Part shown: one piece after another, positions 16,901 to 22,416 of the stretch | How the letters are laid out: each line of letters starts with the position of its first letter | How positions within the stretch are numbered: position 1 is the stretch's first letter | Assembly: GCA_905479595.1 (NCBI GenBank) | Contig: CAJQND010000108.1 | Span: forward strand, 1 to 22,416 | DNA: 22,416 nucleotides | Source of the DNA: an uncultured Hyphomicrobiales bacterium | Lineage (GTDB): Bacteria; Pseudomonadota; Alphaproteobacteria; Rhizobiales; CAJQND01 | Direction of reading: 5' to 3' | Translations under genes and position numbers: made by a program | Notes under the pieces: generated by a model | The model's database searches: none | Told to the model about the DNA's origin: nothing | The model's input: only the letters and a program-made list of their open reading frames with translations

Positions 16901-17079
16901 TGCTCAACGGTCGCGGCATTCGCGCCAGGATAGGTTGCTGAGACCCGGATTTGCGGTGGTGAGAGTTCCGGGAATTCTGCAACGGGTAGTTGGCTGATCG
17001 AAATCAGGCCTGCCATCAATGTCAGAATGGCGATAACGAATGCAAATTTTGGCCGGTCGATAAAAAAGGCGCTGATCAT
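13927..17079 (-). CDS. RND efflux pump inner-membrane permease (HAE1/AcrB type)
   Basis: This 1050-residue proton-driven pump is full length for the AcrB/MexB class. It starts MISAFFIDRPKFAFVIAI, the usual first helix, and continues with VSATYPGANAATVEQSV. The proton relay is intact: D409 and D410 in GVVVDDAIVVVEN and K936 in GLAAKNAILIVEF, matching AcrB D407, D408 and K940. The two large periplasmic loops characteristic of drug-type pumps are present, and the protein ends with a short basic and acidic tail. The start abuts the stop of the adaptor gene with no gap, so the two are co-translated. The pump would export drugs, solvents, bile-like compounds or metabolites. No outer-membrane channel gene lies in the window, so a channel elsewhere is needed. 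Confidence 0.93.
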   Translation of the reverse strand: MISAFFIDRPKFAFVIAILTLMAGLISISQLPVAEFPELSPPQIRVSATYPGANAATVEQSVGAVIEAQVNGVEGMAYMSSQSSNDGAYSLTVTFDISANADLAQVNVQNRVALATPRLPEEVTRRGVSVKKQSTAMLMIVAIYSDNNAYDDIFLSNYASINVRDSLGRVSGVSDVTILGARDYGMRVWLSPSRLTSLNLTAGDVISAIRDQNIEISPGSIGAEPAPETQQFQYTLRAKGRLNDPAEFENIVISSTPDGRTITLRDVAKVQLGAENYGWFGQLNGSPAALLALYQLPDANALDVAKAIKMELERLSQRFPQGLLHKVTYDTTLYVETSMREVLVTLLQALGLVILVVFIFLQDWRSTLVPAIAIPVSLIGTFAALLAMGFTINTISLFGLILAIGVVVDDAIVVVENVQRHLSDGLSPRDATKIAMEEVTAPVIATTLVLLAVFVPIAFTPGLTGRIFEQFAATISVAVAISSVNALTLSPALCALVLKPPKPAQRGPLAWFEKILDKTRTGYMWLVRRTIQFTKISLILFIAVVAGAGYLSSQLATGFIPNEDRGAFFIDIRLPDAAALPRTTKVLAKVEDILKNTKGVADISSVGGYGMLSGAVASNNALVIVVLDPWDKRTEPGLDMKSILQNLGPKLQAIGSARIIAFPPPPISGLGTTGGFEFVLQDTESRTPQELAAALGGLIVSANSDPKLSNVFSTFAANTPQMFIDVNRDFAKTKGVGINDIFTELSANMGAYYVNDFNKFGRVYRVFVQAEASRRDQVSDIGDLQVRNSDGHMLPLSVFTKVTPILGPETINRYNMFRSATVNGEAAPGFSSGQALQVMDKLGETSLPQGFTYEWTGMALEQIKAGAAGSLVLIFSVLFAYLFLVAQYESWSIPMPVMLSVAFAMFGAFGLLLITGLDINTYVQVGLVLLIGLAAKNAILIVEFAKQQREEGTPIRDAATNAANLRFRAVLMTALSFVLGVIPLVVASGAGAASRVSVGITVFGGMAAATVFGVVFIPVLYVMFQSMREWVKGTNKDAPVETEDTDKAVG

Positions 17080-18294
17080 CTACTTGGCATCCTCAGCCTT
17101 TTGCATGACTTGCGGATTGACCTTGGCACCGGGCCGTACCTTTTGAATGCCTTCTACCACGATCATTTCGCCTTCAGTTAACCCCTCGGTGACGGCCCAA
17201 TCCGTCCCGCTGAGTTGGCCAAGCTTGACTGGTCGTGGTTTGACCACATCGTCTTCTTCCAAAACCATCACAAAATAACCGGACTGGTTTGCCTGCACGG
17301 CAGCTTGCGGCACCACCGGGGCTTTTTCAGGGGTTTTGGAGATCAACATGACGGTGACAAACTGACCCGGCAGAATAATGTTGTCCGGGTTGGGAAACTC
17401 GACGCGCACCTGAACCGTACCGGTCGTTGCATCAACCTGTTCGTCAACAAACTCAATGCGGCCATCGTGTTTATAAATTTGTTCGTCACTCAGGCGCAGT
17501 TTAGGGATCGCCGAGCCATCGTCGCCCGCAGCTCTTCGTTTGCGGAACTCTAACAAAATGCGTTCAGAAACTGAAAAGACGACACGGATCGGATCCGGGG
17601 CCAACACTGTTGCAAGGGCTCCGCTATCGGGTCCGATGAGATTGCCGACATCAACTGAGGTACGGCCCACACGGCCATCAATTGGCGATTCAATGCGGGT
17701 ATATCCAAGATTTAGATTTGCTTTGTCCAGGTCCGCCTTCGCCGACATTAATTCAGCGCGGGCGCGCTCGGCTTTGGCTTTGGTTTCCTCGAGTTTTTGC
17801 TCACTTGTTGTGCCCTGGGCGGTGAGTTTGGAATAACGCTCAAAGTCGCGTTCCGCTTCTTCGATGGTTGCTTTTGTGCGTAGAATTGAAGCCTCGGCAA
17901 TTTGTACCGCGGCTTGATATTCTTCTGGTTCGATTAAATAAAGCAGCTCGCCCTGCTTGACCGGGCCGCCTTCCTTGAACGGGCGTTCGCGCAAAAATCC
18001 TGTTACCCGGGCGCGCATTTCAACCTTCAGAAACGCATTGGCCTGGCCAACAAACTCAACTTGCTCGGCAACGTCGCGGGCAATTACCGGTGCAACGGTA
18101 ACTGTCGGCAGGGCTTCGGGCTTGGCTTCTTTTGCAGCGTCCTTGCCGCTATCGTCGCACCCTGCCAAAAACGCAAGTGAAATGACCAGCGCGGCCAGGC
18201 CTGTGCGCCGGGCTGTTCCATGGAGTGTTTTGCCGAATATATTCAAACCCAAATCCCTTTGCTTACCCAAATGTCGGGAAAAACCGGTCGCCAT
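17080..18294 (-). CDS. RND efflux periplasmic adaptor (membrane fusion protein), lipoprotein
   Basis: This protein of up to 404 residues is an AcrA/MexA-type adaptor linking the permease to an outer-membrane channel. A lipobox, LAGC, puts the lipid-bearing cysteine at residue 46 of the long form. The first biotinyl-lipoyl half (about 75-110, VTGFLRERPFKEGGPVKQGE) leads into a coiled-coil hairpin (about 125-205, rich in Ala, Glu, Lys). The second lipoyl half (YTRIESPIDGRVGRTSVDVG), the beta-barrel domain and the proximal domain follow. The ATG at 18294 has only a weak ribosome site. TTG 18246 with AAAGGGA ahead gives a compact signal with C30 and may be the true start. The permease gene begins directly after its stop. 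A dyad at 18367-18391 may control the pair. Confidence 0.9.
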   Translation of the reverse strand: MATGFSRHLGKQRDLGLNIFGKTLHGTARRTGLAALVISLAFLAGCDDSGKDAAKEAKPEALPTVTVAPVIARDVAEQVEFVGQANAFLKVEMRARVTGFLRERPFKEGGPVKQGELLYLIEPEEYQAAVQIAEASILRTKATIEEAERDFERYSKLTAQGTTSEQKLEETKAKAERARAELMSAKADLDKANLNLGYTRIESPIDGRVGRTSVDVGNLIGPDSGALATVLAPDPIRVVFSVSERILLEFRKRRAAGDDGSAIPKLRLSDEQIYKHDGRIEFVDEQVDATTGTVQVRVEFPNPDNIILPGQFVTVMLISKTPEKAPVVPQAAVQANQSGYFVMVLEEDDVVKPRPVKLGQLSGTDWAVTEGLTEGEMIVVEGIQKVRPGAKVNPQVMQKAEDAK

Positions 18295-18366
18295 CTCAAA
18301 TGTGGAAACGCACTAATGCCAAATATTCTAGCGGTCCCAGCTAAAAACGCGAAGCAGATTGCGCGC

Positions 18367-18391
18367 GGTTCGGTAATCATAGACCGGAACC
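18367..18391. promoter_or_regulatory. Dyad between the M81 peptidase gene and the RND adaptor gene
   Basis: GGTTCGGT (18367-18374) and ACCGGAACC (18383-18391) form an inverted repeat with one extra G, around an eight-base centre. It lies in the 132-base gap between two genes on the minus strand. No T-run follows on that strand, so an operator for the pump is likelier than a terminator, though attenuation is possible. A -10-like TAGAAT (minus, plus 18325-18330) lies downstream of it. Confidence 0.35.
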
Positions 18392-18426
18392 GGACCTGGA
18401 GAAAATAGCTGATAACAAAAATCTGA

Positions 18427-19908
18427 TTAAACTGCATCCAAGGGCCAAATAGGCCGGGGAATCTTCTGAAATGGCAGTGATGCCAGCTTCATGGAGGCAA
18501 TGCCGCCAGCATCGACCAGCATAACCTGGCGGGCGAGTGGTTCGTAAGCGGCGCGGAAATGGTTGCGGCTTTTGAGGCCGATTGTTGTTTTGCTGGCCGG
18601 ATCAATGCCTACAGAAAAAAACACCTGTTTGTCCATAACAGCAACCGGGACCGAGGAGATAACAATTTCAATTCCTGCAACACGCACCACTGCTGTTTTC
18701 CCCATCGAAAAATGCACACCTTCCCACATGGGACCATCGCAAATGAAGCCGCCATCAGTAAGCCTGATAACTTGCGCGTTTATGGCCAGCGGCGGGGTAA
18801 TTGATGGGGCACCATGGCCCCCAAGGTTAAGTGCAACGGTTTGACCAACACCAGCATCTGCAGCAAGTGCGACAGCGACAGGGTCAGAGATCGTAGCGTA
18901 GGCAGCGTTTTCCAGGCCAGCCTCTAGCATGGCACGTAAAAGGTTTGGTGAATCCCCATATGCCCCGCCTGCCGGATTATCCGCAAAATCTGCTAAAATG
19001 AGGGGTTTATCACCTGTTTTTCCGTTCAACGCCTCAGAGATTGCATCATCTGGCGTTGCAAAATCGAGCTGGGTAGTGTGACGAGTTTCCCATACTGCCT
19101 CCATCAGTTCTGCAGCGCATTTGCGGCACGTATCATGCCCGCTAGCAATGCCCGAAATGAGTACGGAGGGCCCGATATCGGCGACATCCGACCAGGGAAA
19201 GCCGATCTGGATGCTGGCGCAGAGAACGTCTGGGTGCGCTTCCATTCTATCTGCCATCTCGAGGAGCCCTAACATAGGGCCTTCACCTGTCTGGCCATGG
19301 TTGGCAGCGTCCATCATTGGTTTGCGCACAAAATGATTTTCCACCCGCAGGTTTTCGTTGAGCACCCGTTTGAGCAAAGACATCATGTGTTGACCCCGAA
19401 TGTATTGGTCCACATGGGGGTAGGTGCGGTAGGCCATCATCATGGTCGCGTTTTCAACCATTTGCACGGAAACGTTGGCGTGCATATCGAGGGTCGCAAC
19501 AATGGGTACATCCGGCCCTGTGAGTGCGCGTACCGCCGCCAGCAATTGACCTTCCGCATCGTCGCAGGTCTGCACCACCATAGACCCGTGCAGGACCAGG
19601 AAAACGGCATCAAATTTTTCTCCAGCCCTAAGGGGTGCGAGAATGATTTGTTTTACATCTTCCCAGTCTTTGCCCGCCATTGGTCCGGAAGGGCTGGCGG
19701 AAGCGGCAAGTGGATGGGTGACTTTCCAGCCATAATCTCTGGCGGCTTCCAGAACGCCGCAAATTTCTGTGTTCGTGTCGCGCAGCGTATCGGCCACCGC
19801 ATCTCCGGTGAGATAGTACCGCGCGTCGAAATCAGCCCGCACAGTGGGGATGCGGTTGAACGTATTGCTTTCATGCATGATTTCAGCAAGCAGAATATGG
19901 CGGTTCAT
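18427..19908 (-). CDS. M81 family metallopeptidase (MlrC/microcystinase C-like)
   Basis: This 493-residue protein matches the M81 family, zinc enzymes named for MlrC, which cuts linear microcystin products; most bacterial members act on other, unknown peptides or amides. The N-terminus ILLAEIMHESNTFN is the family opening. Likely metal and catalytic residues are E49 or E54 (NTEICGVLEAA), H107 (LVLHGSMV), D141 and H143 (TLDMHANVS) and H165 (RTYPHVD). The C-terminal half has DNPAGGAYGDSPNLLRAML and LGGHGAP, also typical. There is no signal peptide, so it is cytoplasmic. The start overlaps the GNAT stop by four bases (ATGA), and GNAT overlaps LysR the same way, so it is the third gene of a tight operon. 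The substrate is unknown; toxin degradation should not be assumed. Confidence 0.88.
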   Translation of the reverse strand: MNRHILLAEIMHESNTFNRIPTVRADFDARYYLTGDAVADTLRDTNTEICGVLEAARDYGWKVTHPLAASASPSGPMAGKDWEDVKQIILAPLRAGEKFDAVFLVLHGSMVVQTCDDAEGQLLAAVRALTGPDVPIVATLDMHANVSVQMVENATMMMAYRTYPHVDQYIRGQHMMSLLKRVLNENLRVENHFVRKPMMDAANHGQTGEGPMLGLLEMADRMEAHPDVLCASIQIGFPWSDVADIGPSVLISGIASGHDTCRKCAAELMEAVWETRHTTQLDFATPDDAISEALNGKTGDKPLILADFADNPAGGAYGDSPNLLRAMLEAGLENAAYATISDPVAVALAADAGVGQTVALNLGGHGAPSITPPLAINAQVIRLTDGGFICDGPMWEGVHFSMGKTAVVRVAGIEIVISSVPVAVMDKQVFFSVGIDPASKTTIGLKSRNHFRAAYEPLARQVMLVDAGGIASMKLASLPFQKIPRPIWPLDAV

Positions 19909-20453
19909 CTGCGGTTTTCCTTTTTACATGCAGCTAGCAACACATCCAGATCATGCCAGGTCAACTGGGTGTGAGGCGCGTTGGCTCCGTGCATTGGGTC
20001 AAACCCTTCTGCGGTCTTACGTGCGCCTAACCGCTTGTAAAACGCGATGGCGCGAGGATTATTGTCAAACGCCCAAAGGCAAAGGCTGGTTGCCCCTTTT
20101 GCGATCAAACGGCTGGTTGCCTGGGCGAGGAGTTGGCGCCCAAGTCCGCCACCACGCATGGCCTCTGCGACATGAAGGTTGTCCAGTGTGGCATCTGCCT
20201 GCGCATCCAAACCTGACACCACGGCTGCAAATCCTGCCAGCGCATTGCCGTCAAAAGCGAGCACAAAAATATTCTTCCCGTTATCTTCTCCCAGTGCTTT
20301 TTTCCAGTGGGCATGACGGTCGCGGACCACATCGTTCTGCAAGTAGCTATCGGGTAGTATGCCGGCATATTCACTGCGCCAATTGGCGGCGTGGAGATCG
20401 CCGATAATCTTCCAGTCGTCTGGCCGGGCGAGGCGGTAGGTATAAATGGTCAT
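19905..20453 (-). CDS. GNAT family N-acetyltransferase
   Basis: This 182-residue cytoplasmic protein is of the GNAT fold, which moves an acetyl group from acetyl-CoA to an amine. The start YRLARPDDWKIIGDLHAANWR is typical. The acetyl-CoA-binding motif A is RGGGLGRQLLAQA (about 100-112), preceded by LDNLHV (beta-4) and followed by LCLWAFDNNPRAIAFYKRLGAR (motif B, about 139-160). Substrate is not predictable. The gene overlaps LysR upstream and M81 downstream by four bases each (ATGA), so all three are translated together. Placement with a peptidase hints at modification or detoxification of an amino compound, an inference from context only. Confidence 0.88.
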   Translation of the reverse strand: MTIYTYRLARPDDWKIIGDLHAANWRSEYAGILPDSYLQNDVVRDRHAHWKKALGEDNGKNIFVLAFDGNALAGFAAVVSGLDAQADATLDNLHVAEAMRGGGLGRQLLAQATSRLIAKGATSLCLWAFDNNPRAIAFYKRLGARKTAEGFDPMHGANAPHTQLTWHDLDVLLAACKKENRR

Positions 20454-21358
20454 GGCGGACTAGCCTTAAAGAAATCGATGCAGAATTGTTCAAAATAGTT
20501 CATCAACCGCGTAGGGCGCAGTTTAGCGAGACTGGCGAGCGCGATACGGCCTGGTTCCACTTCATCAGAGAGTTGACGGGCAATCAGCTTTTGGCCGTCA
20601 TAAGTCAAATCCCCATGCGGCCGTGTCACCAGCAGGGAAAAGCCGAGGCCGCGACCCACTAACCCACGCACCAGCTCAAGGGAGGGGGAACTGAATGCGA
20701 TATTTGGCTGCAACCCTTGCGCGGCAAACAAGCCAAGGAAGTATTCCCGGCTGGGCGGTACGTTCAAAAGCACCATGTCTTCGTTAATCAAATCTTTGAG
20801 GAAAACCTCACTCTTCGTTGCGAGTGTGTGTGCGGCGGGTAATAAGGCGTAGGGCTGAATTTCCGCCAGATGAACAGTTCGAATATCATCAGGAATGGAG
20901 ACATCATAAAGCAGCGCCTGCTCGAACCTGGAAGTTCGCAAGCCGTCAAACAAATCATTCTGGGTGGCTTCGGAAATCTCCAGTTCCACGTCTCGGTGAT
21001 GTTCCTGAAAGCTGCTGATCAGGCCGGGCAGAAAGGCGGGTGCCAGGGTAACAAAGCTCGCCAGCTGCAATGAGCCGGTAACCTGTTGACCGGCACGGAT
21101 CGCCTGGCGCTCGATTTCCTGAGAGTGCTGCAACAGATTACGAGCATCGGTTATCAGCCGCTGGCCCGCCGGTGTAAGTGAAATGCCGAGCGCATGGTGG
21201 CGCAGGAGCAGTTGTACGCCCAGAACATCTTCAAGTTTGGCAATACCGGTGGAAATGGATGGCTGGGAAACGTTGAGGGCTGCTGCTGCCTTCGCAACAG
21301 AACCAAACTCGGCTGCTGTGACCAGATATTCCAGCTGGCGCAAGGTGTAGCGTGGCAA
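20450..21358 (-). CDS. LysR family transcriptional regulator
   Basis: This 302-residue regulator has an N-terminal winged helix-turn-helix (about residues 5-62; AAALNVSQPSISTGIAKLED) and a periplasmic-binding-like effector domain (about 92-297). The wing LGVQLLLRHH and ALGISLTPAGQ are family-typical. The start is TTG at 21358, supported by AAGGA about seven bases before it; no ATG fits. It is divergent from the flavin reductase/HpaB-type monooxygenase pair and the first gene of a unit with GNAT and M81. A perfect T-N11-A dyad in the shared intergenic region lies within its own promoter spacer, fitting autoregulation and control of the divergent genes. The effector is unknown; an aromatic substrate of the monooxygenase would be natural. 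Confidence 0.9.
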   Translation of the reverse strand: MPRYTLRQLEYLVTAAEFGSVAKAAAALNVSQPSISTGIAKLEDVLGVQLLLRHHALGISLTPAGQRLITDARNLLQHSQEIERQAIRAGQQVTGSLQLASFVTLAPAFLPGLISSFQEHHRDVELEISEATQNDLFDGLRTSRFEQALLYDVSIPDDIRTVHLAEIQPYALLPAAHTLATKSEVFLKDLINEDMVLLNVPPSREYFLGLFAAQGLQPNIAFSSPSLELVRGLVGRGLGFSLLVTRPHGDLTYDGQKLIARQLSDEVEPGRIALASLAKLRPTRLMNYFEQFCIDFFKASPP

Positions 21359-21381
21359 TACATTTCCTTCTCGATGCTGCT

Positions 21382-21410
21382 ATGATTAGTTTTAAACTAT
21401 ATAAAAGCAA
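21382..21410 (-). promoter_or_regulatory. LysR promoter with LysR-type T-N11-A dyad
   Basis: On the minus strand TTGCTT (plus 21405-21410) and AATCAT (plus 21382-21387) are 17 bases apart. Between them lies TAGTTT-T-AAACTA (21387-21399), perfect around its centre and starting with T and ending with A eleven bases apart, the form of a LysR-type recognition site. LysR binding here would repress its own gene and could activate the divergent flavin reductase gene. Confidence 0.55.
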
Positions 21411-21426
21411 GAAAGAATGTATTTTT

Positions 21427-21472
21427 CCTAATTTGATTCCTGTGAAAGAGTAGAGACACTCATCAAATTGGG
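21427..21472 (+). promoter_or_regulatory. Hairpin in the flavin reductase leader
   Basis: CCTAATTTGAT (21427-21437) pairs with ATCAAATTGGG (21462-21472): ten Watson-Crick pairs and one G-U in RNA. Inside the 24-base loop GAGT (21449-21452) can pair with ACTC (21459-21462, sharing one base with the outer stem). The right arm includes the GGG nearest the start at 21482, the only purine-rich part there that resembles a ribosome site. If transcribed, the stem could control translation; as DNA it could be a second regulator site. Confidence 0.4.
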
Positions 21473-21481
21473 ACAAAGAAA

Positions 21482-22036
21482 ATGAACTCCATAGTCCGGA
21501 ATATTTATATGAGCGACACATCAAACGAAGGCGCAGCAGTTGCAGCCGAACATTTCACCGCCGCGATGGCCCAGGCCGCGACCGGTGTATCGATTGTCAC
21601 CACCGATGGAAAGGGCGGGCGCTTCGGCATGACCGTCAGTGCCATTGCCTCGGTCTCTGCGGAGCCGCCGCTCGTATTGGCGTGCCTCAACCGCCGCAGC
21701 CCGATGGTAGAAGCTGTGGGTGAAAACCGTATCTTCTGCGTCAATCTTTTATGCACTGCACATCGCACCTTATCGGACAAATTTTCAGGTCGTCCTCATA
21801 GCGGCGATCCTTATGGGTTTGACGATGAGCTTTGGGGCAGGGAAGTGACCGGTGCGCCCGTATTGCATGGAGCATTGGCGCAATTCGATTGCACCCTTGA
21901 ATCCGCCCATGACGCTGGCAGCCATCGGATTATCATTGGCCGCGTGCATCACGCAGCTTCTACAGAAAATGCGCCGCTGGTTTACAACGCGCGCGAATAT
22001 CAACAGCTCACACAATTGCAGGACTTTGACCTATGA
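21482..22036 (+). CDS. Flavin reductase, small component of two-component monooxygenase (HpaC-like)
   Basis: This 184-residue protein is of the flavin reductase (DIM6/NTAB-type) family, which reduces FMN or FAD with NAD(P)H and hands it to an oxygenase. The domain starts near residue 25 (FTAAMAQAATGVSIVTTDG) and has the family's GMTVSAIASVSAEPPLVLACLNRRS segment (flavin contact), FCVNLL, SDKFSGR and a C-terminal HRIIIGRV strand. The start at 21482 is listed; ATG 21509 (MSDTSNEG) is possible and would leave the conserved domain intact. Its stop overlaps the start of the HpaB-type hydroxylase by four bases (ATGA), so the two form a two-component enzyme. A divergent LysR gene likely controls them. 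Confidence 0.87.
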   Translation: MNSIVRNIYMSDTSNEGAAVAAEHFTAAMAQAATGVSIVTTDGKGGRFGMTVSAIASVSAEPPLVLACLNRRSPMVEAVGENRIFCVNLLCTAHRTLSDKFSGRPHSGDPYGFDDELWGREVTGAPVLHGALAQFDCTLESAHDAGSHRIIIGRVHHAASTENAPLVYNAREYQQLTQLQDFDL

Positions 22037-22416
22037 TCAGAACAGGCGAGCAATATCGCGAAAGTTTGCGCGACGACCGCGTTGTATACATGGACGGCGA
22101 GCGGGTGAAAGATGTCACCACCCATCCGCAGTTCAAGCCCATCGTTGACGTGCGTGCACGCATTTATGACATGCAGCACGACGCTTCCACGCGCGATGTT
22201 ATGACTTATGAAGAAGACGGCGAGCGTTTTGCCACCGGTCTGCAACTGCCGCGTACCCAGGCCCATTGGCATGCCAAGCGCAAGGCAGTGGATGAGGTGA
22301 CCAATGATGTTGGTGGTGTTGTTATTCGCATGGGCGACGAAACCATTGGCGAGATGTGGTCTCTGTGGGATGGCTCAGATATTCTTAATGAGATCGATCC
22401 GCGCTTTGCTGAAAAT
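22033..22416 (+). CDS. 4-hydroxyphenylacetate 3-hydroxylase-type flavin monooxygenase (HpaB-like), 3' partial
   Basis: The frame is open to the right edge, giving the first 128 residues. The N-terminus MIRTGEQYRESLRDDR, then VVYMDGERVKDVTTHPQFK and the conserved YDMQHD (about 54-59), match the N-terminal domain of the HpaB family. These are FADH2-using hydroxylases of phenols; the family also includes 4-nitrophenol and halophenol oxygenases and some 4-hydroxybutanoyl-CoA dehydratases. RVVYMDGERV and the flavin reductase partner upstream favour an oxygenase over the dehydratase. ATG 22033 overlaps the reductase stop (ATGA). The substrate-determining regions lie outside the window, so a specific name is not justified. 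Confidence 0.85.
   Translation, partial: MIRTGEQYRESLRDDRVVYMDGERVKDVTTHPQFKPIVDVRARIYDMQHDASTRDVMTYEEDGERFATGLQLPRTQAHWHAKRKAVDEVTNDVGGVVIRMGDETIGEMWSLWDGSDILNEIDPRFAEN

Noticed and set aside
19297..19974. 225-residue ORF antisense to the M81 peptidase gene
   Set aside because: His-rich shadow frame without a family; M81 motifs are intact on the other strand.
1..22416. CRISPR, tRNA, rRNA, insertion sequence or prophage
   Set aside because: No repeat-spacer pattern, no tRNA-like cloverleaf noticed, no transposase or phage protein, and no terminal repeats found by eye; a dedicated search was not possible.

Overview
The window looks like chromosomal DNA of an alphaproteobacterium, perhaps of the Hyphomicrobiales or Rhodobacterales type. 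The evidence is a moderate-GC, densely packed set of catabolic and transport genes and an Alph_Pro_TM (TIGR02186-type) protein, a family named for alphaproteobacteria. Species cannot be fixed from the sequence alone. I see no rRNA, tRNA, CRISPR array, insertion sequence, phage gene or clear rho-independent terminator, and no gene-free stretch longer than 300 bases.

Left part (1-5419): the 3' portion of an outer-membrane, MetA-pathway-type gene broken by one in-frame TGA; a secreted class 3 lipase; and a TetR regulator that ends tail-to-tail with the lipase. The TetR gene is divergent from a two-gene unit (SCP-x-like thiolase plus SDR dehydrogenase) that probably performs the last steps of a beta-oxidation-type pathway. 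A small secreted beta-barrel-like protein follows.

Middle part (5416-13866): a leftward unit TauE/SafE exporter > Alph_Pro_TM protein > universal stress protein > SulP permease with a STAS domain, which suggests sulfur-oxyanion or other anion handling. Divergent from it is a trimethylamine-dehydrogenase-type iron-sulfur flavoprotein. It keeps the cofactor apparatus but has an altered substrate bowl. An NAD-type aldehyde dehydrogenase ends tail-to-tail with it and could take the aldehyde product, and a cytochrome b561 lies divergent from that. Several promoter regions here carry dyads that look like operators.

Right part (13927-22416): a leftward run made of a LysR > GNAT > M81 peptidase unit, all joined by ATGA overlaps, followed by an RND efflux adaptor and permease. 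No outer-membrane channel gene is seen. Divergent from LysR is a two-component flavin monooxygenase: a flavin reductase coupled by an ATGA overlap to an HpaB-type hydroxylase that runs off the right edge. The shared 123-base LysR/flavin-reductase region holds a perfect T-N11-A dyad and a long hairpin close to the flavin reductase start.

The most interesting points are the rebuilt active-site bowl of the amine-dehydrogenase-like enzyme and its operator-in-spacer promoter, the TauE/Alph_Pro_TM/USP/SulP unit, and the LysR-GNAT-M81 unit facing an aromatic monooxygenase.
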